From positions 152,862 through 216,861 of the forward strand of contig NZ_JAATEN010000010.1 in assembly GCF_012034935.1 (NCBI RefSeq): DNA of 64,000 bases, in the 5' to 3' direction. The notes beneath the pieces were generated by a model. The model searched no databases, was not told the DNA's origin, and saw only the letters and a program-made list of their open reading frames with translations. Of this stretch, positions 7,746 through 16,351 are shown piece by piece (position 1 is the first letter of the stretch; each line of letters opens with the position of its first letter). A program made the position numbers and the translations under genes. This DNA is from Streptomyces zingiberis (GTDB lineage: Bacteria; Actinomycetota; Actinomycetes; Streptomycetales; Streptomycetaceae).

Positions 7746-9803
7746 GTGATCGGTCCCCGGGGCCGGAGAGGGGCTGTCGCTGCCCACCCGCCTCGTGCAG
7801 AGCTCCGCCACGGTGCGCAGGGGCCACGGTCCCAGCAGGTCGTCCGGGGTGGGGCCCTCGAAGCCCGAACGGTGCAGGTGGCCGATCACGGCCGGTGCCA
7901 GGACGGCGGTCCCGCCCTGCTCGACGTACGAGCGGTCCATGGTGCCGGCGGTATCGCCCACCACGGCCGCCACGGCGGTCGCGAGCGCCCTGCGGGCTGC
8001 TCCGCCGTCGTGATCCGCCGTGCTCCCGGATCCATCCGCCGGTTCCGGAGCCTCGCCGCACCGTGCGGGCCCGGCCGCGGCGACCGGGCCGGACTCCGGC
8101 ACCTTCGCGGACCACACGAACGCGTGCGGGCACACCAGATCCACGTTCTCCCGCAGCGAAGCCAGGACGTGCGCGCGGGCTTCGTCCTCACGGCGCGGGT
8201 CCCCGGTGACGTGGGCCACGAGGACGCGGGCACGCGACGGCTGTTCCGCCACGGTGATCACGGCAGCCTCGATCCCCTCCACCGACCTGAGGGTTCGTTC
8301 CAGCTTGGCCGTGTCGACCCAGCTGTTGTCGACGAAGGCCCACTCCTCACCGTAGGAGGAGGTCGGCAGCCCGAAGCGCTCGACCACGTCGGTGACGGCG
8401 GAATCCGCCAGATCCGGCTCCTTGGCCCAGGCGATGAGGAACCGCTCCATGGCCCTCAGCATCGTCTCGATCCGGGCCTGGTCCATCACGGACCGGTGGG
8501 CGATGAGGTCCAGCTGCGCCAAGTCGCCGGACGCGGAGACCCTGAGGGAGAGGTCGGTGTACTCGTCACGCCAGAGGCAGTCGAGCCGCTCCGTCGTGCT
8601 CTTCGGGCGTTCTTGCGCGGCTCCGCCCGGTGCGGCCGCACTCCGCAGGCTCCGATCGAGACGGTCATTGCAGTTGAAGACCGTGCCCAGCCGGATCGAC
8701 AGTCCGCGCCGCGCCTCGATCCTTGCCTTGCGGTCCCGAAGGGCGAGATAGGAGTACTGCGCGTGACGCGTCGCGACGCGGATGCCCTGTCTGATGTCCG
8801 CCATCACCTGGCGAATCGGCAGCTGCGATGAGAGGCCGGCCGGTACCAGAGCTTCCTGGAAGAAGCAGCCGACGGATCGGCGCACTTCCCGGAACCGGTT
8901 GGAGAAATTCATCCGGAGAGTCACGTCCGAGTTTCCGGACAGGGCGGATACGGCTACGGTGAAGGCAGTGGAAAGGTAATGGGCCGCGTTGAACCCGGCA
9001 TCTCTTGTGGTGAGTTCTTGCAGCGCCGAGAAGAGGTCCGGCGACCGGAGAACCACTCTGTGGTAGTGGCTCACGGCATCCTGCCGAGGTTCCCCGGACG
9101 CCATCGATCGAAAGCGTGGGAACTGGGCGGCAGGTGATGTGGACAGGATCCGTTCGCAGTGCTGCATGGACCGTTCGTGCGGGGAATCCCGCGCCGTTGA
9201 CTGCCGGCGCGCCACCGCCAGCGGCTGGGCGTCCCCCTCCTGGGCTTTCGGCGGGAAGGGGGCATCCCTGCGGCCGGGATCGAGGGAGCTGATCAGGTCC
9301 GACCTGATCCGGCCCAGGGAGGCGCCGTCCACGGAGAGGTGATTGAGCACCAGCACGACGGTGGTCACACGCCGGTCCTTGAGGGCGTATCCCATTCTCA
9401 GTGGAAGTTCCGCCGCCTGGTCCATGGGAGGGGAGAAGAGCGCATGGAAGAGGGCCGAGACGTCCTCGGGGCCATCGCCGTCCCGCCGTAAGGGGGCAGG
9501 GATCTCGAATGCGTCGAGCACCAGCTGGAACGGCACACCCGAGGCGTCTGTCGGATAGACCGTGCGCAGTGCCTCATGGCGGGCCATCAGTTGCGCCACG
9601 GCGTCGGTGACCAGCTCTTCGGGAATCCCGGCCGCCGGCATGCGGACCACGAGTGGGATCTTCGCGCTGTCCGGGACGGGGAGTGGCAGATGATACTGGT
9701 ACCAGTACATTTCCTGGGACCACATCAGTGGCCCCCGAACGCCGCCGTCCGGAGACATCGCAGAAGGGATCTGCCTCATGGAGGTGGTCCGCGGGTCCCG
9801 CAT
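7743..9803 (-). CDS. NRPS-like protein: condensation domain plus incomplete adenylation tail and dead carrier domain
   Basis: A 686-aa protein. Residues about 25-430 form an NRPS condensation (C) fold, with the active-site motif read as NHLSVDG (residues 154-160): the catalytic second His and the DG are kept, but the first His is Asn. Residues about 470-570 resemble only the C-terminal subdomain of an adenylation domain (KLERTLRSVEGIEAAVITV, then RVLVAHVTGD); the catalytic core and the A10 lysine are absent. Residues about 605-675 resemble a carrier protein (SYVEQGGTAVLAPAVIG), but the phosphopantetheine serine of the usual GGxS is Ala. It could join substrates brought by other carrier proteins or be a decaying NRPS. 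Upstream on the same strand are a GT4 glycosyltransferase and an adenylation-domain fragment. The domain reading is from motifs only. Confidence 0.8.
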   Translation of the reverse strand: MRDPRTTSMRQIPSAMSPDGGVRGPLMWSQEMYWYQYHLPLPVPDSAKIPLVVRMPAAGIPEELVTDAVAQLMARHEALRTVYPTDASGVPFQLVLDAFEIPAPLRRDGDGPEDVSALFHALFSPPMDQAAELPLRMGYALKDRRVTTVVLVLNHLSVDGASLGRIRSDLISSLDPGRRDAPFPPKAQEGDAQPLAVARRQSTARDSPHERSMQHCERILSTSPAAQFPRFRSMASGEPRQDAVSHYHRVVLRSPDLFSALQELTTRDAGFNAAHYLSTAFTVAVSALSGNSDVTLRMNFSNRFREVRRSVGCFFQEALVPAGLSSQLPIRQVMADIRQGIRVATRHAQYSYLALRDRKARIEARRGLSIRLGTVFNCNDRLDRSLRSAAAPGGAAQERPKSTTERLDCLWRDEYTDLSLRVSASGDLAQLDLIAHRSVMDQARIETMLRAMERFLIAWAKEPDLADSAVTDVVERFGLPTSSYGEEWAFVDNSWVDTAKLERTLRSVEGIEAAVITVAEQPSRARVLVAHVTGDPRREDEARAHVLASLRENVDLVCPHAFVWSAKVPESGPVAAAGPARCGEAPEPADGSGSTADHDGGAARRALATAVAAVVGDTAGTMDRSYVEQGGTAVLAPAVIGHLHRSGFEGPTPDDLLGPWPLRTVAELCTRRVGSDSPSPAPGTDH

Positions 9804-9975
9804 GCCGATTCACCCTTCCCGCCCCGTGGCCTGCCGGTGAACTGCCGCACGGCCGGGCAGCGGTGAGCATGCGGTGCCCGGTGTCACGCGATACCACACC
9901 GGGAAACACGGTGGGTCGCTCGAACGTCTCCCGGATCTGCGGCAATGGTTCGAAGAATTGATTGAGGCTCCGGCG

Positions 9976-11121
9976 TTATGCCGTCAGCTGCTCGACGATG
10001 CGGCGTATGGCCTCGTTCGCCGCGTGGGGGGTGTACTGCTTCTCGTACAGGACTCCCGCGTTCGTCGCGAGAGCGCGGCGCAGATCCCCGTCCACGAGCA
10101 GGTCGGCCACCGACCGGGCGAATGCTTCCGCATCGTCCGCGATGCGAAGATGCACTCCGTCCTCCGCCCCCAGCCCCTCGCAGCCGATTCCGGTCGAGAC
10201 GACGGGGACGCCACTGGCGAAGCCCTCCAGAATCTTGATGCGGGTGCCGCCCCCGACGCGTAGGGGTGCGATCATCACGTCTGCCCGGTCAAGATAGGGA
10301 CGCATGTGCGGTACTTCTCCGACGACCTCGACGCCAGGTGCCGACCCCAGCTTCCGCACGGCTGGTGAGGGCTTTCCCACGAGCAGCAATCCGGCCTGAG
10401 GGCACCTCTCGCGGATGCTCGGCAGGATCTCCTCGACGAACCAGACCGCGGCGTCCACATTGGGCGGCCATTCGTGCCACCCCTGGAACAGAATGGTGCC
10501 GCCCTCGCCGGGAGCGGGGCCCTGGTGTTCCTGCGCCGTTCCCTCCTCGCGGCGGTAGGTGTTGGGCACCACCGTGCTGTTGGGAAAGGCGAATGTCGCC
10601 GAGTCCAGCTCGCTGGTGAAGACCAGCATGTCGGCCGCCGCGGCGACGTCGGCGTGGCCGGCCCGGAGACGGCTGATCTCCGCCTGCTGCGCTTCGCGCT
10701 CCGAAGCGTCCAGCGGGTTTCCTTCGGAGTTCTTCCCCAGCCGCTGCCAGCGGGCCAGGATCACGTCCTCCAGGTCATCGACATCCACCACCGACTTCCC
10801 TTCGGCCAATCCACCGGCGATGTGCCACAGGCGTTCCCTGTCGTGCCAGATCACGTCGTACGGCTCACCGCCGTTCCAGCGCGGCAGCGCTTCTCGGAGG
10901 GCCGCCCTGTTCCGGTCGTTGTCGTAGGCGTCGTCCAGGAGGAGGACCTTACGGAAGGGGCCGACCGGAGGGTCCGACTCCAGGGGAGGCGCCCCCTGGA
11001 AGCGGAACACGACGAGATCGACGGTCCCGAGCCGGGAAAGGGCTTCGGAGGCGGCCCGGATACGCCGGGCTCCCCCCGTGGCGGCCCAGGGCCGGGTGCC
11101 GGTGACGACGAGAAATCGCAT
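9976..11121 (-). CDS. GT4-type glycosyltransferase
   Basis: A 381-aa GT-B-fold glycosyltransferase, probably retaining and nucleotide-sugar dependent, acting in the cytoplasm. The N-terminal half begins MRFLVVTGTRPWAATGGA and contains a VVDVDDLED stretch. The C-terminal half has the donor-site features of the Glycos_transf_1 group: TILFQGWHEWPPN, LLLVGKPSPAVRKL, VMIAPLRVGGGTRIKILEG with the conserved E, and ASGVPVVST. The ATG is preceded by AGGAG at eight bases. It lies between the adenylation-domain fragment (upstream) and the condensation-domain gene (172 bases downstream), all on the minus strand, so glycosylation of a peptide-like product is a reasonable but unproven role. Confidence 0.88.
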   Translation of the reverse strand: MRFLVVTGTRPWAATGGARRIRAASEALSRLGTVDLVVFRFQGAPPLESDPPVGPFRKVLLLDDAYDNDRNRAALREALPRWNGGEPYDVIWHDRERLWHIAGGLAEGKSVVDVDDLEDVILARWQRLGKNSEGNPLDASEREAQQAEISRLRAGHADVAAAADMLVFTSELDSATFAFPNSTVVPNTYRREEGTAQEHQGPAPGEGGTILFQGWHEWPPNVDAAVWFVEEILPSIRERCPQAGLLLVGKPSPAVRKLGSAPGVEVVGEVPHMRPYLDRADVMIAPLRVGGGTRIKILEGFASGVPVVSTGIGCEGLGAEDGVHLRIADDAEAFARSVADLLVDGDLRRALATNAGVLYEKQYTPHAANEAIRRIVEQLTA

Positions 11122-11164
11122 GGTCTGTGCTCCTGGTGACGAGGGGAGTGTGGGTCGGTGGCCG

Positions 11165-11407
11165 TCAGGTCGCGGGCGTCCGGGCCGCCGGCTTCCCGGC
11201 GAGCCGCCGCCCGGCCGGATCGAGTCCGGACCACGTGAGCGATCCCTCGCCGGGGGTGCGGACCGTGGTCCGTGAGGCGTGGGCCCGCGCCGCGAACTCC
11301 GCGAGGCCGGCCAGGCCGGTGTGTCCTGGCGGAGCGGGGCGCGTCACCACGGGCTCCGGAGGCGGCGGGACGGTCATCGCGTCACCGTGCCGCAATCCAC
11401 AGCCCAT
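11165..11407 (-). pseudogene. Truncated N-terminus of an adenylation (AMP-binding) domain
   Basis: An 80-residue open frame with a genuine-looking start (GAAGGGTGAGG just before ATG GGC TGT). Residues about 35-68 match the beginning of NRPS adenylation domains: GLAGLAEFAARAHASRTTV, then GSLTWSGLDPAGRRLAG, which corresponds to the usual SLTYxELDxxANRLA (A1) region. After that the similarity stops and the frame ends within about ten codons. No A2-A10 motifs follow on any frame I could read. I interpret it as the residue of a deleted NRPS gene. It precedes the glycosyltransferase by 43 bases and may be co-transcribed. A small independent peptide gene is the alternative. Confidence 0.5.
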
Positions 11408-11830
11408 GGACCTCACCCTTCTCCCGGTCGTTCGGCCGCTGCCCGGCGGCTCCATCTCCCGGCCCATACTCACCGTGCCCTTCGGGTGAGCGGGTTGTCC
11501 CACGATTTGCTGTTATGCGCAAAACCGCGACGACGCGGGTCGCGGGTCGGTTCCTCCGGTGCAACTTCCCTGGCTGTTGCTGCCTCGCCGCGGATACGAG
11601 GAGTGGTTGTTTCCCATTCCGCCGTGCGGCGGCGGCTTTCGCGGCTTGCCCGGGAAACCGCCTCCGCACGGCGGCGGCGAACGCGCCGCAGCCACGGCCT
11701 CCGGGTCCGGCGCCCCCCCGCGGACGGGGAGCGCCGGACCCGGCTTGTGGCGGTGCGCCGCTTCCGTGGCCGGGTTACGGCGCGCTCACGATGAGCCCGA
11801 TGCCTCGCCACCCGGCCGGAGCGGTGGGGA
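11408..11830. other. Intergenic region with a long inverted repeat
   Basis: No gene recognised. An imperfect inverted repeat lies at about 11619-11674 (arms built on CCGCCGTGCGG and CCGCACGGCGG). Upstream signals for the minus-strand genes probably lie at its left end. Confidence 0.45.
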
Positions 11831-12082
11831 CTACTCGACCCACACGTAGAGCGCCCACTTGCCGGTGCTGACGAAGCTGCAGTAGGCGGAGCCCGCGTAG
11901 GACGCCGCCATCGAGCGGCACCAGGACTCGCTGCCGGTGCCGATGCGCACCCAGCTCCCGGCCACCGTCGCCGCGGCCTCGGACCCGGACGGGGCCGCGG
12001 GGGCCGCCTGTGCGGTGGCGGCGCCTCCTGCCAGCATGGTGGCTCCCAGCGCTACGCCGGCGAGCAGCACACGTGCACGCAT
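11831..12082 (-). CDS. Small secreted protein with a cysteine pair, 83 aa
   Basis: The ATG follows a very good ribosome site (AAGGAG, six bases). The product has a typical Sec signal (RARVLLAGVALGATMLAGG...AQA-AP) and a mature part of about 55 residues containing two Cys (SWCRSMAAS and SAYCSF) and a Trp-rich end (GKWALYVWVE). The layout (signal peptide, one disulfide, aromatic C-terminus) resembles the small secreted protein at 23619-23912 in this window, although the sequences are not obviously homologous. Function unknown; a role in the extracellular matrix or as an antimicrobial is possible but not shown. Confidence 0.7.
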   Translation of the reverse strand: MRARVLLAGVALGATMLAGGAATAQAAPAAPSGSEAAATVAGSWVRIGTGSESWCRSMAASYAGSAYCSFVSTGKWALYVWVE

Positions 12083-12474
12083 GTGTTTCTCCTTCTTCTC
12101 CGCATGTGAATGGCTCTGTGCGATATCCCGGAAAGCCCGATCCGGCAGCACCGAACGGACGGTCCTTTCACCGCCGGAGAACGGTGGTGCTGTGCTGTTC
12201 CGGCAGTGAAGGAGACCCCTCCTTCCGGGCCGCTCCGTTTTCCGGAGGAAGCGGAGGAAGCGGAGGAAGGGATGGTGCGAGGCTCGGGCGGTCGGGCACC
12301 ACAGAGACTGCTGGCGGTCGGATTCGCAGATCAACAGTGTCTGGGCGTCCCGGACAGACTCCCGGTGTCCGGGCTGGTCACGGGCCTGTCCGGGTAATGA
12401 TCCGGACAGGATGAAAGGACCATGGCCTGATCCGCTGTTGCCCCGTCAACCACAGCCCCACAGGATGACTGGCC
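12083..12474. other. Divergent promoter region, no gene
   Basis: This gap separates the divergent small secreted protein and XRE-lectin genes. It contains a short GCGGAGGAA triplet array near 12240-12270 and no credible coding frame. Confidence 0.5.
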
Positions 12475-13482
12475 ATGGGGAACCCGGGGACACCGTCGCC
12501 GTACCAGGCGGCAGACGCTGCCGGTTTCGTCGCAGCCATGCGCCGGCTCAAGCAGCACGCCGGCCTGACATTCCGCGAGCTGGAGGAACGGGCCGCCGAC
12601 AACGATGATGTGCTGGCACGCAGCACGCTGGCCGATACCCTGCGGCGAACGAGCCTGCCGCGGCCGGAGGTCGTCGCGGCGTTCGTCCGTGCCTGCGGTG
12701 CGGGGCAGCAGGTCGGAGCCTGGCTGACGGTCAGGGACCGGATAGCGGCCGAAGAGCCCGCCCCGCTCCAGGCGCCCGGTCCCGAGGCGGAGCCGGAGGC
12801 TGCTCCCGGGGCCGAGCCCGAGGCGGCGCGGGGGAAGCAGCCGAGCCGTCCGGCCGTCACGGCCTCGCGGTGGCGCCACGTGAAACTGGGCGTCGTCGCA
12901 CCGGCGGTCGCCTTGGTGGCTCTTCTGGCCGCATTCCTCGTCGTGTGGTTCCTTCCCACCGGCGATTCGGGTGGGTCCGGCGGTCCGGGTGGTTCCGGCG
13001 ATTCCGGTGATCAAGGACCGGGCGCACGCAGGCCTGCCGACGGCTGGGTCACCATCCGTCCCGTCCGCACGCCCGACCACTGCCTCACCGATGGACGCGA
13101 TCGCCGAGGCAGGCACGCCAGTGCCATCGCCGTCCAGCTTCCCTGCGCCCAGGCCCCGGTGCCCCGCACCTACCTCGAACCGGCGGGCAGCGGCTTCTAC
13201 CGCATCCAGTGGCACCACCCGCAGGAGGGGAAGGGGTGCCTGACCGTCATCACGGCCGAGCCGGCGAAAGGGCTGGTGGAGCCGTGGGACGACTGCGACC
13301 GTTCCACGGTCTTCCGCCTCGACCCCGTCCCGGGCGCCGGGCCGAAGGCTTTCCGGCTCCACCGGGCCAACAGCGCCGACTGTATCGGGATCGCCGGGGA
13401 CGAGACCGTTTCGGGAGCCGAAGCCACGGAGGAACCGTGCGGGACAGAGGAGGACCAGACCTTCCTCATCGAACCGGGCTGA
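12475..13482 (+). CDS. XRE-type HTH protein with membrane anchor and extracytoplasmic lectin-like domain
   Basis: A 335-aa single-pass membrane protein. Residues about 14-75 form an XRE-type helix-turn-helix in the Streptomyces form (FVAAMRRLKQHAGLTFREL, then SLPRPEVVAAFVRACG). An Ala/Glu/Pro linker leads to one transmembrane helix (about 137-160, LGVVAPAVALVALLAAFL). A Gly/Ser-rich spacer and a roughly 150-residue extracytoplasmic domain follow, with six Cys and trefoil-like repeats (GFYRIQWHH, AFRLHRANSADCIGI). DNA or a cytoplasmic partner would be inside and the ligand outside, which suggests a one-component membrane sensor. It converges with the SapA-like gene across a shared hairpin. Confidence 0.82.
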   Translation: MGNPGTPSPYQAADAAGFVAAMRRLKQHAGLTFRELEERAADNDDVLARSTLADTLRRTSLPRPEVVAAFVRACGAGQQVGAWLTVRDRIAAEEPAPLQAPGPEAEPEAAPGAEPEAARGKQPSRPAVTASRWRHVKLGVVAPAVALVALLAAFLVVWFLPTGDSGGSGGPGGSGDSGDQGPGARRPADGWVTIRPVRTPDHCLTDGRDRRGRHASAIAVQLPCAQAPVPRTYLEPAGSGFYRIQWHHPQEGKGCLTVITAEPAKGLVEPWDDCDRSTVFRLDPVPGAGPKAFRLHRANSADCIGIAGDETVSGAEATEEPCGTEEDQTFLIEPG

Positions 13483-13536
13483 GTTCCTCCCCGCTGCCGT
13501 CGCGGCTCGGCGCGTGCCCGCCGGTGGGCCCCGGCG

Positions 13537-13582
13537 CCCGGGAAGGTCTCGGACGGTGACTCCGGGCCGGGACCTTCCGGGG
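13537..13582. terminator. Hairpin between convergent genes
   Basis: CCCGGGAAGGTC (13537-13548) pairs with GACCTTCCGGGG (13571-13582) with one mismatch. It sits between the XRE-lectin gene and the SapA-like gene. Confidence 0.7.
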
Positions 13583-13616
13583 CGACCGGCCGTGCGTGGC
13601 CCCGGCCGTGCCGCCG

Positions 13617-14066
13617 CTACTTGCAGTTGGTGTTGACCAGCCTCTTGCGGGCCGAGTCGATCACACCGTCGAAGTCGACGCACTGCCCGCGCGCGTAGGT
13701 GTACACCGGACCGGCGTACGAGGTGTACGTGCCCTTGTCGAAGACCCAGGTGCCGGCCGAACTCCGCTTGATTCCGACCGCCATCGGCACAGGGCGGCCG
13801 ACATTGCTGACGGTGACCGCGCACTTGTATCCGTTGGAGGTGTTGTAGGTCAGGAACAACACCCCCAGGGTTGTGCCGGTCAGCGTGCGCACCGGGGCCG
13901 AGTCGACCAGCGTGTACCCGCTTCCGCACGCCCCGTTGTAGTTGGCCGCCGACGCCGGTGCCGCCGTGGCCAGGACCCCGGCCGCGGCCAGAGTGACCGC
14001 GGCGGCACCCGCGGCGGCCGTTCTCGCCGGGGAACCGAGTAGTGCCGTTGTGCGAACCATGACCAT
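13617..14066 (-). CDS. SapA-like spore-associated secreted protein
   Basis: A 149-aa exported protein resembling the spore-associated protein SapA of Streptomyces. A signal peptide ends near ASAANYNG. The mature part has the family pattern ANYNGACGSGY, VLFLTYNTSNGYKCAVTVSN, YTSYAGPVYTYARGQCVDFDG and a C-terminal Cys, giving four cysteines. In the family it is found on aerial mycelium and spores, and its biochemical role is not established. Two ATGs (14066 and 14060) follow a GGAG site; the second has the better spacing. The 455-base region upstream would hold its promoter. Confidence 0.82.
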   Translation of the reverse strand: MVMVRTTALLGSPARTAAAGAAAVTLAAAGVLATAAPASAANYNGACGSGYTLVDSAPVRTLTGTTLGVLFLTYNTSNGYKCAVTVSNVGRPVPMAVGIKRSSAGTWVFDKGTYTSYAGPVYTYARGQCVDFDGVIDSARKRLVNTNCK

Positions 14067-14521
14067 TCATCTCCGTATGCCAAGGGCGCGCCGTTCGGAC
14101 GGCGGCGTTCGAGCAGGAACGTCCCCCGCAGAATGCCCTGGCGGCCCTTCGATGTCCTTGGCCTCCCGTGGCCGATCGTTTGACAACCCGTCCGCGGATG
14201 ACGACCGCCGAGGGAAGCGCGGCGGAGACCGCCGGTGCCGGTGACGGCCGGGAAGCGGATCAGCGGCGCACCTGCGCCGTCGGGGCAGCGGCGGACGCAA
14301 CCCCGCCAGCGACACCGCCGTCCGGCAGGACGAACCGTCGCCGCCCGGCCTCAGCGCACAGATCCCCCGGGGACTTGTTCGACCAGAGCGTGTGAGTGCT
14401 CAGCGTCATGATCTGGGCTCGGACGTAGTGGAGGGCGACCACCGGTCTGTGCCCGCCATCCTCATTCCTCGTAGGCTCTCCGTGCCGTGACCGGAAGTGC
14501 GGCGGCCAAAGCTGAAGGACG
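14067..14521. other. Divergent intergenic region, no gene
   Basis: This stretch separates the SapA-like gene and the membrane protein gene. No frame in it is convincing; it should carry promoters for both. Confidence 0.5.
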
Positions 14522-16351
14522 GTGAAGGGGGCCCGGGTGGGGTGGGGTGCCGCGCTGATGCGGGGTGTCGCCGGTGTGCCCGCGTGGCAGCGGCGGAGCG
14601 CGCTGGCGGTTTGCGCTCTGGCGTTAGCCGCCGTGGCACTGCGCGTGACGGTGGAGCGGGACGCCATCGTGGACGCGACGCAGTTCAGCGTGGCGTTCTT
14701 CGCGACGATCCTGACCGGCGAGGCCGTCATCTTCGCCATCTCGTTCAACGCGGCCAGCGGCTGGCCGTCGCTGCGGGAGATCGACACCCACATCGCCTTC
14801 CGGGAGTGGGTGGTCATCGGCTGGCTGGCCTCGGTGTTCACCGTGGTCGGCCTGCTCGGGGGCAGCGACACCACGGCCTTCTACGGGGCACTGCTCTTCC
14901 TCCTCGCGGATGTGTTCGGGATCTTCTCCTTCGTCCGCCTGTTCGGCCTGGCGAGCGCCGGGGGCCGGAAGCGGCTGCTGCTCCGCACCCTGCGACGCTC
15001 CCTGGAGCGGCTGCCCACCGAGCCGGAGCGGGTACAGGAGAGGCTGCGGGACGACCCGGTCGTCTCCGCGTATCTCGCGGCCGTGGACCAGGCGGTCGGC
15101 AGACGGGACACGGGCGCGGCCCGGGACCTGGTCGACGAACTGACCGGCGCGGCGCAGGGGCACGCGCCCCTCGGTGGAGCCGCCGCCCTGCACGTGGATG
15201 TGATCCACCGCCTCGCCCGCACGTCCCTGATGGGCGGCATGGACGCGGTGGTGGCCGCGGAGGGTATCGAATCCCTTGTCGACTCGCTCCTCACCATCGT
15301 GGCCAGAACCACTCCGGCGGAACCCACCACCGAAGCCGAGCTGATCGCCGTCGAGGACGCGGCGGTGGCGCTCGGCCGGACCAGCCGCTATCTGGCCTGG
15401 CTGGCCGGTACGGCGCTCACCCTGTCCGTCCGCCGGGTCGCCGACGCGGGCTCCGCGCGCGAGCTGGTGGCCGTCACCACCCGGTGCCGGGACCGGATCC
15501 TGCGCGAGGTGGACCCCGACCCTCAGTCGGCGGCGCCCGAGGAACTGCGCACCCCGCTCACCACACCGACGGCCGTGCTGGCCTGGGTCGGCGGCTTCAC
15601 CCAGTACCACGGCTCCCACCAGGCCGCCGCCTTCTACCCCACCCACGAACTCCTCGCCGGACGCAAGTTCATGGGCAACTACTGGGACGGCGCCTCCGTC
15701 CTCACCGCCCTGCGCCAGGCCCTCTACGGCCGGGACGCCGGCGGACGCGCCACCGGCCCCGCCGCCGAGGCGTCCCGGCGCGCCTTCGGCTCCGTCGCGG
15801 AGTTCGACCGCTTCTGGACCCTGGCGTCCGTCGGCGCCATCGCCACCCTGCGCCACACCGGTCTGCCCCACCCACCCGCGCTGATCAGACCGGAGTTCAC
15901 CCCCGACCCGCAGCTCCTCGGCGCGTACCTGCGGACGTTCGGCTCCCACCGGTGGTTCTCGGATGCCGAGCAGGCGCGGTCGCTGCTGGCCTCCGTCATG
16001 TCCCGGAAGCCCGCGACGGACGGGGCCTGGGGGCGCGTCCGGGCGGCCGGTCTGCGCAGCGCCGTCCGCACGCCCGTCCCCGAGGTGGAGCCGCACCACC
16101 GGCCCGCCGCGATGGTGCTGGCCGTCGCCGCCCGGCTCGCGCCGCTCAGCGACGGCGAGCCGGACCGCCAGCTCCGCCTGTTCCTCGACGGGCTCCCGCA
16201 GCCGGTGATCGAGGCCACCGCCCGGCTGGCGGCGAGGGCCCTGCCCGGAGGAGAGTCCGGGGACGGGACACCCGCCGACCCGAGGGGCGCCGTCATCACC
16301 GGCCTCCAGGTCATGCGGCTGGTCGGCAACCGGTCCGGGAGCCTCGGATGA
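14522..16351 (+). CDS. Hypothetical membrane protein, 609 aa
   Basis: I do not recognise the family. The N-terminal 150 residues hold about four hydrophobic helices (ALAVCALALAAVALRV, FSVAFFATILTGEAVIFA, WVVIGWLASVFTVVGLL, GALLFLLADVFGIF). The remaining 450 residues are soluble and helical with no signature I know. The start is GTG with AAGGA just upstream. Its stop codon overlaps the start of the next gene (ATGA), so the two are translationally coupled and their products probably act together, with the large domain in the cytoplasm. Confidence 0.8.
   Translation: MKGARVGWGAALMRGVAGVPAWQRRSALAVCALALAAVALRVTVERDAIVDATQFSVAFFATILTGEAVIFAISFNAASGWPSLREIDTHIAFREWVVIGWLASVFTVVGLLGGSDTTAFYGALLFLLADVFGIFSFVRLFGLASAGGRKRLLLRTLRRSLERLPTEPERVQERLRDDPVVSAYLAAVDQAVGRRDTGAARDLVDELTGAAQGHAPLGGAAALHVDVIHRLARTSLMGGMDAVVAAEGIESLVDSLLTIVARTTPAEPTTEAELIAVEDAAVALGRTSRYLAWLAGTALTLSVRRVADAGSARELVAVTTRCRDRILREVDPDPQSAAPEELRTPLTTPTAVLAWVGGFTQYHGSHQAAAFYPTHELLAGRKFMGNYWDGASVLTALRQALYGRDAGGRATGPAAEASRRAFGSVAEFDRFWTLASVGAIATLRHTGLPHPPALIRPEFTPDPQLLGAYLRTFGSHRWFSDAEQARSLLASVMSRKPATDGAWGRVRAAGLRSAVRTPVPEVEPHHRPAAMVLAVAARLAPLSDGEPDRQLRLFLDGLPQPVIEATARLAARALPGGESGDGTPADPRGAVITGLQVMRLVGNRSGSLG

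Noticed and set aside
12331..14070. Minus-strand frame of 579 codons across the XRE-lectin and SapA-like genes
   Set aside because: Low-complexity Arg/Gly sequence without motifs; it overlaps two well-supported genes and a hairpin.
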